Shown one piece after another: positions 37,288 through 45,988 of a stretch of DNA of 64,000 bases. The DNA lies in assembly GCF_014203355.1 (NCBI RefSeq), contig NZ_JACHIR010000001.1, positions 4,404,038 to 4,468,037 on the forward strand, read 5' to 3'. The notes beneath the pieces were generated by a model. It worked only from the letters and a program-made list of their open reading frames with translations. It had not been told where the DNA came from and did no database searches. This DNA comes from Kutzneria kofuensis. Its GTDB lineage: Bacteria > Actinomycetota > Actinomycetes > Mycobacteriales > Pseudonocardiaceae. The position numbers and the translations under genes were made by a program. How positions within the stretch are numbered: the stretch's first letter is position 1; the number at the start of each line of letters is the position of its first letter.

Positions 37288-37857
37288 CTATTCCGCTTCG
37301 CGTGGGGTCCGCTCGTTGGCCAGCAGGTCGTCCACGGAGGCGCTGCCGCGCTGGTAGCGGCCCGCGATCTCGGCGTTGAGACGATCCATCACGTTCTGAA
37401 CCTCGCGCCGGCGAGCGGAGACCGAGGCCTCCTCGGCCACGAAGGCCTGGCGGGCCTGGTCCAGCTTCTCGTCGGACAGGGACGCCACGTCGGACAGGTC
37501 GACGTCGGAGACGAGGGCCTCGACGTGCCGGCGGTGCGCCTCGGCGCGGGACGGCTCCATCGTCTGGTAGCGGCCCAGGCCGGTGGCCGGCCCGACCGCG
37601 TTCTCGGACAGGATCGAGACCAGGCGGTCCACCACGGAGGCGCCGCCGCCCTCGACTCTGCGCTGCTGCTCCGCCTTCACGATGTCGATGCGGGCGTGGA
37701 GCAGCCGACGCAGGTAGGACAGGTCGGTCTCCTCCTGCGCCGCCTCATCGCGCAGCGCGCGGACCTCATCGAGCGGACGCTGCTCGACACCGGCCGTGTA
37801 GTCCGGCGCGAGCACCCGGTCGATGCGCCGCCGCCCGCCAGGACGGACCTCGATCAC
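37288..37857 (-). CDS. rsiG: RsiG-type c-di-GMP-responsive anti-sigma factor (aerial mycelium formation protein)
   Basis: A 189-residue helical protein, homologue of RsiG, which holds the sporulation sigma factor WhiG inactive when bound to c-di-GMP. The E(X)3S(X)2R(X)3Q(X)3D signature occurs twice on the two long helices. Copy 1 is E43, S47, R50, H54, D58, so Gln is replaced by His. Copy 2 is E143, S147, R150, Q154, D158 and is complete. The opening GGRRRIDRVLAPDY is also RsiG-like. GTG 37857 with AGGA 7 bases upstream is preferred; GTG 37875 and TTG 37896 are alternatives. WhiG is not in the window. Confidence 0.85.
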   Translation of the reverse strand: MIEVRPGGRRRIDRVLAPDYTAGVEQRPLDEVRALRDEAAQEETDLSYLRRLLHARIDIVKAEQQRRVEGGGASVVDRLVSILSENAVGPATGLGRYQTMEPSRAEAHRRHVEALVSDVDLSDVASLSDEKLDQARQAFVAEEASVSARRREVQNVMDRLNAEIAGRYQRGSASVDDLLANERTPREAE

Positions 37858-37909
37858 ACCGCCATCCTGAAGCACACTGCCGTCACCCGCCAACACCTGA
37901 GGGTCGGTT

Positions 37910-38764
37910 TCAACCGGACCGTTGCACTCCGAGCAGCTTGCGCACCTCGTCCGCCGCCAGCGGCGGCCGCTGGGCTATCCGGGCGAGGCCACTGGCCCTG
38001 GCCACCAGCTGAGCGTTGTCCCGGACCCGCTCGCCCCGCGCGTAGGAGATGGTGTCCTCCATGCCGACGCGCAGATGACCGCCCGCCGACAGCGCCGCGA
38101 ACATCACCGGTATGGAGGAGCGGCCGATCCCGGTGGCCGAGAACGTGGCGCCGTCCGGGATCATCCGCAGCGCCGCCGCGAGCGTCTCCGTGTCGCCCGG
38201 CATGCCGCCCGGCACCCCCATCACCAGGTCCACGTGCACGTGCCCGCCCGCGGGCAGGCCGTGCTGGTCGAGCAGCCGGTGCAGGCTCGTCAGCTGGCCC
38301 AGGTCGAAGATCTCGTACTCCGGCACGATGCCCCGGTCCTGCATCCGCTTGTGCAGCTCGACGATGAACTCCCAGCGGTTCATGAACACGTCGTCGCCGA
38401 AGTTGACCGTGCCCATCGTGCAGGAGGCCGAGTCCGGACCCGCCTCCAGCACGCGCAGCCGGTTCTCCTCCGGATCCGTGACCGCGCCGCCGGTGGACAG
38501 CTGGACCACCAGCTCCGTCTCGGCCCGCAGCGCCGACACCGTCGCCTTCAGCAGTCCCAGGTCCAGTGTCGGCTTCGTGTCCGTGCCGCGGATGTGCACG
38601 TGGATCATCGACGCACCCACCCGCTCGCAGTCCTTGGCCGTGCTGACCAGCTCGTCCAGGGTCACCGGCAGGTTCGGGACGTCCGCCTTGGCGTGTTCGG
38701 CGCCGGTCGGGGCGACCGTGATCAGGGTGCCGTGCGAACCGGGGCGCGGAGTCGACGCTGACAT
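37910..38764 (-). CDS. Beta-keto acid cleavage enzyme (BKACE, DUF849 family)
   Basis: A zinc-dependent TIM-barrel enzyme that condenses a beta-keto acid with acetyl-CoA and cleaves it; the reference member is 3-keto-5-aminohexanoate cleavage enzyme. The 284-residue protein shows the zinc HxH in ASMIHVHIRG, the HVHVDLVMGVPGGMPGD segment, and VRVGMEDTIS-like HLRVGMEDTISYARG at the C-terminal side. Its beta-keto acid cannot be told; no lysine-fermentation genes are near. It lies 52 bases upstream of rsiG on the same strand. Confidence 0.88.
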   Translation of the reverse strand: MSASTPRPGSHGTLITVAPTGAEHAKADVPNLPVTLDELVSTAKDCERVGASMIHVHIRGTDTKPTLDLGLLKATVSALRAETELVVQLSTGGAVTDPEENRLRVLEAGPDSASCTMGTVNFGDDVFMNRWEFIVELHKRMQDRGIVPEYEIFDLGQLTSLHRLLDQHGLPAGGHVHVDLVMGVPGGMPGDTETLAAALRMIPDGATFSATGIGRSSIPVMFAALSAGGHLRVGMEDTISYARGERVRDNAQLVARASGLARIAQRPPLAADEVRKLLGVQRSG

Positions 38765-38869
38765 GCGCCGATCCTCGCACGTCCGACGAGTCAGACGGAA
38801 GATTTCTCGCCCGAACCCCAATGTCGCGGAAATTCGACAGCAGGCCCGGTCGTCGGGGCTGTGGGCGGG

Positions 38870-39877
38870 TCAGCGGCCGAGGTTGCGGACGGCTTCGCGG
38901 CCGAGGGCGGCGTTGTCCGGGGGGACGGAGTCGGGGTCGATGGAGGCGGCGACGGGTTCCTCCGCCGAACCGGCGACGAGCTGGGCGTCCAACGGAACCG
39001 AGCGCTTGATCAGGGCCAGGGCGACGGGGCCGAGCTCGTGGTGGCGGACGGCGGAGCCGACGCGACCGACGACCTTGCCGTCCATGAGCACGGGGTCGCC
39101 GGTCTCGGGCAGGGCGTCCAGGGAACCGTCGAGGTGCAGGAGCAGCATCCGGCGCGGCGGCCGGCCGACGTTCTCGACCTTGGAGACGGTCTCCTGCCCC
39201 CGGTAGCAGCCCTTGTTGAGGTGCACGGCGGTGCCGATCCAGCGGACCTCGTGCGGAATGGTGCGGTCGTCGGTGTCGACGCCGAGCCGGGGGCGCAGAA
39301 GCTCGACGCGGAGGGCCTCGAAGGCGAGGGTGCCGGCGGGGCGGGCCCCGGCCTCGACCAATCGAGTGAACTCGGCGTCCTTCGACGCGCGGGGCACGAG
39401 CAGGTCGGCGCCCCAAGGCATGGGGCGGACCAGGCCGCCGAAGGTCACGAGCGACGGCGCAGCGGGTCCGACGAGGGACAGCACGGCGATCTCGGAGGTG
39501 GCGTCCCGCGGCTCGACCTTGGACCAGAACTTCATCGACTCCAGGTACGCCAGCAGCGCCTTGCCGGTGCCGGGCTCGACGTCCAGCCAGGCGGTGCCTT
39601 CGAAGTCGGTGAGCACGGCATGGTGCTCGACCCGGCCCTGCACGTCCAGCACCAACAACTCGGTGGTCTCGCCGTCACGGAGGTCGAGCACGTGCTGACT
39701 GGTCAGCGAGTGCAGCCAGGTCAGACGGTCCTCGCCGGGGATGGCGATGACCTCGCGGTTGGAGCGGTCGACCACGACCACCGAACGAGCGGCGAAGCGC
39801 TGCTCGGCGAAGGGGTCGCCGTAGTGCCACGGCACACCGGCATCGGGCGAACCGGCGGGGGCATCGACGGCGGTCAC
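38870..39877 (-). CDS. ygfZ: YgfZ/GcvT-type folate-binding protein (iron-sulfur cluster maintenance)
   Basis: A 335-residue tetrahydrofolate-binding protein that supports Fe-S enzymes. The family hallmark K-GCYxGQE is present as LNKGCYRGQETV. The N-terminal part has VVDRSNREVIAIPGEDRLTWLHSLTSQ as in the GcvT fold. GTG 39877 overlaps the nur stop by 4 bases, so it is coupled to the metal regulator upstream. Confidence 0.93.
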   Translation of the reverse strand: MTAVDAPAGSPDAGVPWHYGDPFAEQRFAARSVVVVDRSNREVIAIPGEDRLTWLHSLTSQHVLDLRDGETTELLVLDVQGRVEHHAVLTDFEGTAWLDVEPGTGKALLAYLESMKFWSKVEPRDATSEIAVLSLVGPAAPSLVTFGGLVRPMPWGADLLVPRASKDAEFTRLVEAGARPAGTLAFEALRVELLRPRLGVDTDDRTIPHEVRWIGTAVHLNKGCYRGQETVSKVENVGRPPRRMLLLHLDGSLDALPETGDPVLMDGKVVGRVGSAVRHHELGPVALALIKRSVPLDAQLVAGSAEEPVAASIDPDSVPPDNAALGREAVRNLGR

Positions 39878-40320
39878 GAAGTCTCCTCTGAAGCGGCGCA
39901 GTCACGGCAGGTGCCGGACAGCGCGAGATGGCTGGCGTCCAGCCGGAAGCCCCGACCCCGGTTGAGCCGGGTGGCGAGCTCGTCGAGCAGGTCGCACGGC
40001 ACCTCGTCGACCCGCCCGCAGCTGTGGCACACGAGGTGCACGTGCTCGTGCTCCTCGACCGAGTAGGACGGCGCGCCGTGGCCGAGGTGGGTGTGCCGGA
40101 CCAGGCCCAGCTTCTCCAGCAGCTCCAGGGTCCGGTAGACGGTGGTGATGTTGACGGTCGGCGTCACCCGCTGCACCCGCTGGCAGATCTGCTCCGGCGT
40201 GGCGTGCTCGAGTTCACGGACGGCGTCCAGCACCAGCTGACGCTGAGGGGTCATCCGCAGCCCGCGCTCGTGCAGCGTGCGGCGCAGCCGCGCGGCCTCC
40301 TCGGGGCTCACGGTCTCCAC
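39874..40320 (-). CDS. nur: Fur-family metalloregulator, Nur-like (nickel)
   Basis: A 148-residue Fur-family repressor. The winged helix contains RMTPQRQLVLDAV and INITTVYRTLELLEKLGLV. LGHGAPSYSV, the HATP helix and the EEHEHVHLVC histidine cluster resemble Nur, the nickel sensor of Streptomyces. Two CxxC pairs (CHSC, CRDC) bind structural zinc. Zur is the alternative, so the metal is not certain. GTG 40320 follows a minus-strand TATCCT box by 6 bases (leaderless). It is coupled to ygfZ and divergent from pabC with only 41 bases between starts. Confidence 0.85.
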   Translation of the reverse strand: METVSPEEAARLRRTLHERGLRMTPQRQLVLDAVRELEHATPEQICQRVQRVTPTVNITTVYRTLELLEKLGLVRHTHLGHGAPSYSVEEHEHVHLVCHSCGRVDEVPCDLLDELATRLNRGRGFRLDASHLALSGTCRDCAASEETS

Positions 40321-40326
40321 ACCCCC

Positions 40327-40355
40327 AGGATAGGACGCGGAGGCGTGAGTAGGCT
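40327..40355. promoter_or_regulatory. Overlapping divergent leaderless promoters of nur and pabC
   Basis: On the minus strand TATCCT (40327-40332) stands 6 bases before nur. On the plus strand TAGGCT (40350-40355) stands 6 bases before pabC. They are 17 bases apart, so each -10 box occupies the other promoter's -35 position. Confidence 0.55.
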
Positions 40356-40361
40356 CGCCCC

Positions 40362-41204
40362 ATGCGCGTGCTCGCTTTCCTGGACGGAACGACCGCGGAC
40401 CCCGAGGCCCCGCTGCTGCGGGTCGACGACCTGGGGCTGCTCCGCGGCGACGGTGTGTTCGAGACGATCCTCGTGGTCGACGGCAAGCCGAGGGAGCTGG
40501 GTCCGCACCTGGACCGGCTGGACCGCTCGGCGGCCATGCTCGAGCTGCCCGAGCCGGACCGGGCCGGCTGGGAGCGCGCGGTCGACGCCGTGATCAACAA
40601 CTGGACCGGCGGCAGGGACATGGCCCTCAAGCTGGTCCTGACCCGCGGCAACGAGTTCGGCGACGGCACGCCGACGGCGTTCGCGATGGGCCTGCCGATC
40701 GCGGACAAGGTGCTCAAGCAGCGGGCCGAGGGCATCGCCGCGGTCACGCTGGAGCGCGGCTTCGAGCCGGGCCTGGCCCAGCGCGCCCCGTGGCTGCTGC
40801 TCGGCGCCAAGTCGCTGTCGTACGCGGTGAACATGGCGGCGGTCCGCTACGCCGCCCGCGAGGGCGCGGACGACGTGATCTTCACGGCCGCCGACGGCTC
40901 GGTGCTGGAGGGCCCGACCTCGACGCTGGTCCTGGTCCGCGACCGCACGCTGGTGACGCCGCCGTCGAACATCGGCATCCTGCCCGGCACCACGCAGGCG
41001 GCCCTGTTCCGCGCGGCCGAGCGCGCCGGCTGGTCGGTGAAGGTGGAGCCGATCGCGGCCGCCGAGCTGCCCGACGCCGAGGCGCTGTTCCTGGTGTCCA
41101 GCGTCCGCTGCGTGACCCGCATCCACACCCTGGACGGCAAGCAGCTCAACGACTCCAGCGCGCTGCTGCGTGAACTGACCGCGCTGTACGAGTCCGAGTA
41201 CTGA
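40362..41204 (+). CDS. pabC: 4-amino-4-deoxychorismate lyase / class IV aminotransferase
   Basis: A 280-residue PLP enzyme of fold type IV, probably aminodeoxychorismate lyase of folate synthesis. Motifs: RGDGVFETI near the N-terminus, the PLP lysine in LLGAKSLSYAVNM, DGSVLEGPTSTLVLV and the phosphate-binding GILPGTTQAAL. A branched-chain or D-amino acid aminotransferase role is possible, but the position matches Rv0812 of the conserved block. ATG 40362 is leaderless. A bidirectional terminator follows. Confidence 0.88.
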   Translation: MRVLAFLDGTTADPEAPLLRVDDLGLLRGDGVFETILVVDGKPRELGPHLDRLDRSAAMLELPEPDRAGWERAVDAVINNWTGGRDMALKLVLTRGNEFGDGTPTAFAMGLPIADKVLKQRAEGIAAVTLERGFEPGLAQRAPWLLLGAKSLSYAVNMAAVRYAAREGADDVIFTAADGSVLEGPTSTLVLVRDRTLVTPPSNIGILPGTTQAALFRAAERAGWSVKVEPIAAAELPDAEALFLVSSVRCVTRIHTLDGKQLNDSSALLRELTALYESEY

Positions 41205-41209
41205 CGCCA

Positions 41210-41244
41210 GTCGGGGCGGCTTCCACCACGGAAACCGCCCCGAC
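41210..41244. terminator. Bidirectional terminator between pabC and chitinase
   Basis: GTCGGGGCGGCTTCC (41210-41224) and GGAAACCGCCCCGAC (41230-41244) pair over 15 bp with one mismatch and a five-base loop, between convergent genes. Confidence 0.7.
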
Positions 41245-41248
41245 CCGG

Positions 41249-43816
41249 CTACTTCAGGCCACCGTCCACCGCGGACATCAGCGTCCCGGTGTCGCCGGAC
41301 ATTTCCCAGATCATCGCGCCGAGCAGGCCCTTGTTCTTGATGTAGGCCATCTTCTGCCCGATGGACCAGGTGTCGTCGAACGACCACCACTGGTTGCCGT
41401 CGTACCCGTACGTCGCAACGGCTTGCGTGTTGTGGTAGACGGTCATCCCGGGCACGGCGCTGATCAGATTGCTGTAGCCCCGGGTTCCCGCCTCCTCGGC
41501 GAACTGCCCCGGCGCGGCCCCGTGCGCGACCTGCCACTCACCGTGGGCGCCGCCGTCAGCGACGCCCTGCCAACCTCGGCCGTAGAACGGGATGCCCACC
41601 GTCATCTTGCGTGGATTCACCCCGGCCGACAGGTAGGTCTGCACGGCCCCGTCCACGCTGAAGTGGAACGAGTACGGGTCGTTGCCGGCCGGGTACAGGT
41701 TGGCCTGGTCGCCGGTCTGGTTCGGCTCCCACGAGTTGTCGCTGCCGGAGCCGTGGAAGTCGTAGCCCTGCACGTTGAAGATGTCCAGGGACTTGGCGGT
41801 CTGCGGCAGGTCCCAGCCCTCGCTGACCTTGGTCGGATCGGCCGGGGTGAACGCGGTCAGCTGGTACCGCTTGCCGTTCGTCGCGCCCAGGGCGTCCAGC
41901 TCGGTCCGGAACTCGGCCAGCAGCGCGGTCAGATTGGCCTTGTCGGACGGGCTGTAGTGGTTTCCGGGGTGGCCTCCTGCGTCGCCGGGCCACTCCCAGT
42001 CGACGTCGATGCCGTCGAAGATGCCGGCGGCCACGCCCTGGCCGCCCGCGCCGCCGGTGACCGGCAGGTTGCCCTTGATCCAGGTGTCGATGCAGGAGCT
42101 GACGAACTTCTTCCGCGACGCGTCGGTCTTGGCCACGTCGGAGAAGTACTTCGAGTACGTCCAGCCGCCGAGGGACACCAGGATCTTCAGGTTCGGGTAC
42201 AGCGCCTTGAGTTCCTTGAGCTGGTTGAGGTTTCCGCGCAGCGGCGCGAAACCGTCGTCGGCGACGCCGTTGACGGCCTGCGCCGCGGAGAACGGCCGGC
42301 CGTAGTCCGCGTCGGCGTCGCCGGCGCCGTCACCCTGGTTGGGGTCCTCGGGGTCGGCGGTGGTGCCCCTGGTGACGCCCGACAGGCAGGTCAGGTTGAC
42401 CGGGTCGATGTTCTCGAACGCGTACAGCAGATGCGTCAGCTTGGCCGCCGCGCCGGTGGTGACCAGGTTCTTCACGAAGTACTGGCGGCCGTAGATGCCC
42501 CACTGCACGAAGTAGCCGACCTTCGCGTAGCCGCTGCCGATCACGTCGGTGGTGCTCGCGGTGACGGCATTGCTGGCCGCGGACACGTTGTCGTAGCCGT
42601 CGCGGGCGCGAACGGTGAACGTGTACTGAGTGGACGGACTGAGGCCGGTGACCTTTGCCGTGGTGCCGGTGACCGTGGTGGCAACGGAAGTTCCGTTGTA
42701 CACGTCGTAGGACACCACGCCCGTGTTGTCGGTGGACGCCGACCAGCTCAGGGAGATCGACGTGGAGTCCTTGCCCGTCACGGCCAGACCCGTTGGTGCT
42801 GAAGGAGGTTGGGTGTCAGCGGACGGATCGTTCGTCATCACGGTCACCGGCGCGCTCGCCGGGGACGACGTGCCGTGGGTGTCCTTCGCCTTGACGGTGA
42901 AGGTGTACGACGTCTTCGGCGTCAGGCCGCTGATCGACGCCGACGTGCCGGTGACGGACGCAGCCGGCGCGGACCCGTTGTACACGTCATAGCCGGCGAT
43001 GGGCAGATCCCCGGCCGTGGCGGCATTCCACGCCAGCAGCACGGTCTTCGTGGTCTTCGCGGTGGCGTGCAGGTTCGTCGGCGCACCCGGCGGCGCGTCG
43101 GCGGTTCCGTCGCACTTGAGATCGTTCACCCGGCAGTTCTGCGGGCTCCCCGAGCCGCTGACCGTGAACGTCAGGCTGTACGGCTCGGTGGTGCCGTGGG
43201 CCTTCACCGCGGTGTTGTAGTAGGCCGGAGTCGCCACCACATGGGTGCCGGTCTGCGTGACGGTGCCGTTCTGGCCGTTGCTGACCGTGGTGCCGCTGGG
43301 CAGGTCGAAGGCGATCGACCACGACTTCAGGTCGGTGTCGGAGTTGTTCGACACCACGTACTTCCCGGTCGATCCGGCCTGCGAGTACTGCGCCGTCACG
43401 GCGGCCGTCACCGGCGGCGGGGTCGTTCCGCCCGACCCGTCGCAGTTGACGCCGTTGAGCAGGCAGTTGGCCGGGGTCGCCGCCGAACTGAGCGAGAAGC
43501 TCAGGCTGTATGGCTCCGTGGTGCCGTGCGCGGCAACGGTGTTGATGTAGTACGCAGGGGTGGCGACCACGTGGGTGCCGGTCTGGGTGAGGCTGCCGTT
43601 CTGCGGATTGCTCGCGGTGACGCCGGCGGGCAGGTCGAAGGCGATCGACCAGCCGGTGATCGCCGCGGCCGTCGAGTTGGCCACGACGTACTTGCCGCCG
43701 CCCGCCGACGCGGTGAACGTGGCGGTGAGACCGGTCGTCGCGGCCGCCTGGGGGGCGAGCGCGACGGCGGCGCCCAACGTCAGCAGGGTTGCCGAGAGCA
43801 GTGCAAGCTTGCGCAT
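41249..43816 (-). CDS. Secreted modular GH18 chitinase
   Basis: An extracellular endo-type chitinase of 855 residues. A signal peptide (about 1-26, ending QAAA) is followed by two CBM2-like domains (about 27-135 and 137-243, each with ...TGTHVVATPAYY and a Cys pair). Two fibronectin type III domains follow (about 244-330 and 335-424), then the GH18 barrel (about 430-855). The catalytic DxxDxDxE motif is FDGIDVDWEWPG with acid E608. The barrel end is MIWEMSGDTG. A DasR-type site lies 40 bases upstream of the ATG, so induction by chitin-derived amino sugars is likely. It is not in an operon. Confidence 0.95.
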   Translation of the reverse strand: MRKLALLSATLLTLGAAVALAPQAAATTGLTATFTASAGGGKYVVANSTAAAITGWSIAFDLPAGVTASNPQNGSLTQTGTHVVATPAYYINTVAAHGTTEPYSLSFSLSSAATPANCLLNGVNCDGSGGTTPPPVTAAVTAQYSQAGSTGKYVVSNNSDTDLKSWSIAFDLPSGTTVSNGQNGTVTQTGTHVVATPAYYNTAVKAHGTTEPYSLTFTVSGSGSPQNCRVNDLKCDGTADAPPGAPTNLHATAKTTKTVLLAWNAATAGDLPIAGYDVYNGSAPAASVTGTSASISGLTPKTSYTFTVKAKDTHGTSSPASAPVTVMTNDPSADTQPPSAPTGLAVTGKDSTSISLSWSASTDNTGVVSYDVYNGTSVATTVTGTTAKVTGLSPSTQYTFTVRARDGYDNVSAASNAVTASTTDVIGSGYAKVGYFVQWGIYGRQYFVKNLVTTGAAAKLTHLLYAFENIDPVNLTCLSGVTRGTTADPEDPNQGDGAGDADADYGRPFSAAQAVNGVADDGFAPLRGNLNQLKELKALYPNLKILVSLGGWTYSKYFSDVAKTDASRKKFVSSCIDTWIKGNLPVTGGAGGQGVAAGIFDGIDVDWEWPGDAGGHPGNHYSPSDKANLTALLAEFRTELDALGATNGKRYQLTAFTPADPTKVSEGWDLPQTAKSLDIFNVQGYDFHGSGSDNSWEPNQTGDQANLYPAGNDPYSFHFSVDGAVQTYLSAGVNPRKMTVGIPFYGRGWQGVADGGAHGEWQVAHGAAPGQFAEEAGTRGYSNLISAVPGMTVYHNTQAVATYGYDGNQWWSFDDTWSIGQKMAYIKNKGLLGAMIWEMSGDTGTLMSAVDGGLK

Positions 43817-43855
43817 GGTGCTCCTACGGTCCAGGGCGGCCGTTCTGAACAGTAA

Positions 43856-43871
43856 AGTGGCCTAGACCACT
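43856..43871. promoter_or_regulatory. DasR-responsive element (dre) upstream of chitinase
   Basis: On the minus strand AGTGGTCTAGGCCACT matches the dre consensus ACTGGTCTAGACCACT at 14 of 16 positions. It ends 40 bases from the chitinase ATG and lies in the 58-base gap before pxpC, the place expected for DasR repression. Confidence 0.75.
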
Positions 43872-43874
43872 GCG

Positions 43875-44741
43875 TCAACGGAGCGGGTGCAGCCGAACGG
43901 GTGTTCCCGGCCGGGCCTGGGCCAGCAGGGGCAGCGCCTCGGCGGTCACTACGCCGATCACCGGATAGCCGCCGGTCACGGGATGATCGGCCAGGAACAG
44001 CACCGGCCGGCCGTTGGCCGGCACCTGAACCGATCCGGTCATCACGCCCTCGCTCGGCAGTTCCCGTGACTCGAATTCGGCGGCCCGGCGCAAGGCGTCG
44101 CCGTCCAGGCGGAGCCCGACCCGGTTGCTCTGCTCGGAAACCGTCCACCGGCCGGCCGCCAACTGCCCGGCGGGGTCGTCGAACCAGTCCTCACGGGGAC
44201 CGAGCAGCACCGGCACGACCAGCTCGGCCGGCGCCGACGAAGGCGACAACACGTCGCTGCCGACTGGCAAGCCAACCGGCTCACCAAGCGGCAGAACGTC
44301 GTTGGCACGCAACGGATCCGGCCCGATGCCGGAGAGGATGTCCGTGGCCCGGCTGGAAAGCTGCGGAGGAACGTCGATGCCGCCGGAAACCGCGACATAG
44401 CAACGGAGTCCGCCGGACGGGACGCCGAGCGTCAAAACATCGCCATCAGCAAGATGAACCGGGGCATGCGAGTCGACGGGGCGCGAGCCGACGGACAGCG
44501 GCACGCTCGGACCCGTGACGGCAACAGTGCAGGAACAGTTGGCGCGCAACTGAATCCGCCCCAGCAGCGCCTCGATACCCGCCGCCGACTCAGGGTTTCC
44601 CGCGAGCCGGTTGGCCAGCGTCAACGCCGGCACATCCAACGCGCCCGACGGGGGCACGCCCAGGTGCGCGTTGCCGGGCCGCCCCAGGTCCTGGATCAGT
44701 GTCTGCGGCCCAACCTGGACCACGGTCAGCGAGCGCGTCAC
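43875..44741 (-). CDS. pxpC: 5-oxoprolinase subunit C (biotin-dependent carboxyltransferase fold)
   Basis: A 288-residue subunit of the ATP-dependent 5-oxoprolinase PxpABC, which opens pyroglutamate to glutamate. Family blocks: TLIQDLGRPGNAHLGVPPSGALD at the N-terminus (shown in parts, LIQDLGRPG and GVPPSGALD), ALLGRIQLRANC, and the C-terminal RPVLFLADHPVTGGYPVIG. GTG 44741 overlaps the pxpB stop by 4 bases. Subunit A (LamB/YcsF) is not in the window and must be elsewhere if the enzyme is complete. Confidence 0.9.
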   Translation of the reverse strand: MTRSLTVVQVGPQTLIQDLGRPGNAHLGVPPSGALDVPALTLANRLAGNPESAAGIEALLGRIQLRANCSCTVAVTGPSVPLSVGSRPVDSHAPVHLADGDVLTLGVPSGGLRCYVAVSGGIDVPPQLSSRATDILSGIGPDPLRANDVLPLGEPVGLPVGSDVLSPSSAPAELVVPVLLGPREDWFDDPAGQLAAGRWTVSEQSNRVGLRLDGDALRRAAEFESRELPSEGVMTGSVQVPANGRPVLFLADHPVTGGYPVIGVVTAEALPLLAQARPGTPVRLHPLR

Positions 44742-45352
44742 TCGGCCACCTCGAACCGGACGTGGTCGCCGGGCGCCAGCAGCGCCGGGCCCGAGGAACG
44801 CTTGGCGTCGAAGAGAATCGCCGTCGTGCTGCCGATCAGCCGCCAGCCGCCGGGCGAGGACCGCGGATAGGCGCCGGTGAATTCTCCCGCGATGCCGACG
44901 GATCCGGCCGGCACCTTGGTGCGGGGATTCTCCAACCTGGCCTGCCGCAACGGTTCCGGCAGTCCGACCAGGTAACCGAAGCCGGGGGCGAAGCCGCAGA
45001 ACGCCACCGTGTACTCCGCGCCGCTGTGCAGCGCGATGACCTCGTCCACGCTCAGGCCTGCGGTCGAGGCCACCAGCTCGAGGTCGGGGCCGTCATACAC
45101 GATCGGCAGCCGGACCTGCCGGGGCGTTCGGTCCGGTGGACGCGAAAGGTCCGCCGCCTCGACGACGGCCTGGGCACGAGCCAACCCGTCCGAGCCGGGG
45201 CGCACGGCGATCAGCACGGTGGTGGCCGCCGGCACCAGCTCGACGACGTCCGGCAGGTCGGCGACCAGCAGCGCGCCGTGCAGCGCCTCCACCTCGGCCA
45301 GCGACGCCAGCTCGACCAGCATCGCGTGCCGGCCACACCGCCGCAGCCGCAC
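44738..45352 (-). CDS. pxpB: 5-oxoprolinase subunit B (allophanate hydrolase subunit 1 family)
   Basis: A 204-residue partner of PxpC. Conserved parts are LRRCGRHAMLVEL, VRLPIVYDGPDL, VAFCGFAPGFGYL, and PAGSVGIAGEFTGAYPRSSPGGWRLIG in the C-terminal cyclophilin-like part. GTG 45352 lies 3 bases after the nitrobindin stop, so nitrobindin, pxpB and pxpC form one transcript. Confidence 0.92.
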   Translation of the reverse strand: MRLRRCGRHAMLVELASLAEVEALHGALLVADLPDVVELVPAATTVLIAVRPGSDGLARAQAVVEAADLSRPPDRTPRQVRLPIVYDGPDLELVASTAGLSVDEVIALHSGAEYTVAFCGFAPGFGYLVGLPEPLRQARLENPRTKVPAGSVGIAGEFTGAYPRSSPGGWRLIGSTTAILFDAKRSSGPALLAPGDHVRFEVAE

Positions 45353-45355
45353 GTG

Positions 45356-45985
45356 TCAGCCGACGACGCGGGTGAGCTGCGCCGAGACGTGCGGCTGCAG
45401 CGGCTCGCCCACCATCGCCCGCTCCTCCACGTAGGCCAGGTCGCCGCCCGGAACCAGCCCGTACAGGCGCTTGGCCGCGACGACCTCCTTGGCGCTGGAG
45501 GTGCGCATCACGATGTCGGTGCCCAGCTCCCAGGACGTCTGGGTGCGCGGCTCGCCGTAGTAGATCTCCACGATGCCGGTGGCGTGGGTGAGCAGCACCT
45601 CGATGGTGTCGTCGGCCTGCGGCCGCCAGAAGCCGGTCTCGCGGGCCGCCGGGCGGATCACCTTGCCGTCGGCGTCCAGCAGCCAGGACCGGGCCTCGTA
45701 GGTGAGGAAGGGCCGGCCGTCGTGCGCGAACGTGATCTGCTGGCCGAACCGGAACGGGCCGTCGATCGTCGGGTAGACGATCTGACCCTCGCCGCGCCAC
45801 ACGCCGACCAGCGGCAGTAGCGCCAGGCAGGCGTCGTTGAGGTTCGGGCCGAGCCGCAGGTTCGCGGTGTCGCCCGGGATCGGCAGGTCGTCGAACTGCG
45901 GCAGGTTGCGGTCGCGCGTGGACTCCGCGCGCTGCTCGGCGGCGCGGACCGCGGCGTCGCCGCTACCGAACTCTGGCTTCGTCAT
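45356..45985 (-). CDS. Nitrobindin-type heme-binding beta-barrel protein
   Basis: A 209-residue FABP-like protein of the nitrobindin family, which binds ferric heme and can react with nitric oxide or peroxynitrite. The barrel opens with [20 protein letters not shown] (GxWxGxG motif). The C-terminal histidine ligand is in [16 protein letters not shown] disordered 45-residue head precedes the barrel. It matches Rv0813c of the conserved block. It starts 3 bases after a tiny membrane peptide gene. Confidence 0.9.
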   Translation of the reverse strand: MTKPEFGSGDAAVRAAEQRAESTRDRNLPQFDDLPIPGDTANLRLGPNLNDACLALLPLVGVWRGEGQIVYPTIDGPFRFGQQITFAHDGRPFLTYEARSWLLDADGKVIRPAARETGFWRPQADDTIEVLLTHATGIVEIYYGEPRTQTSWELGTDIVMRTSSAKEVVAAKRLYGLVPGGDLAYVEERAMVGEPLQPHVSAQLTRVVG

Positions 45986-45988
45986 GGC

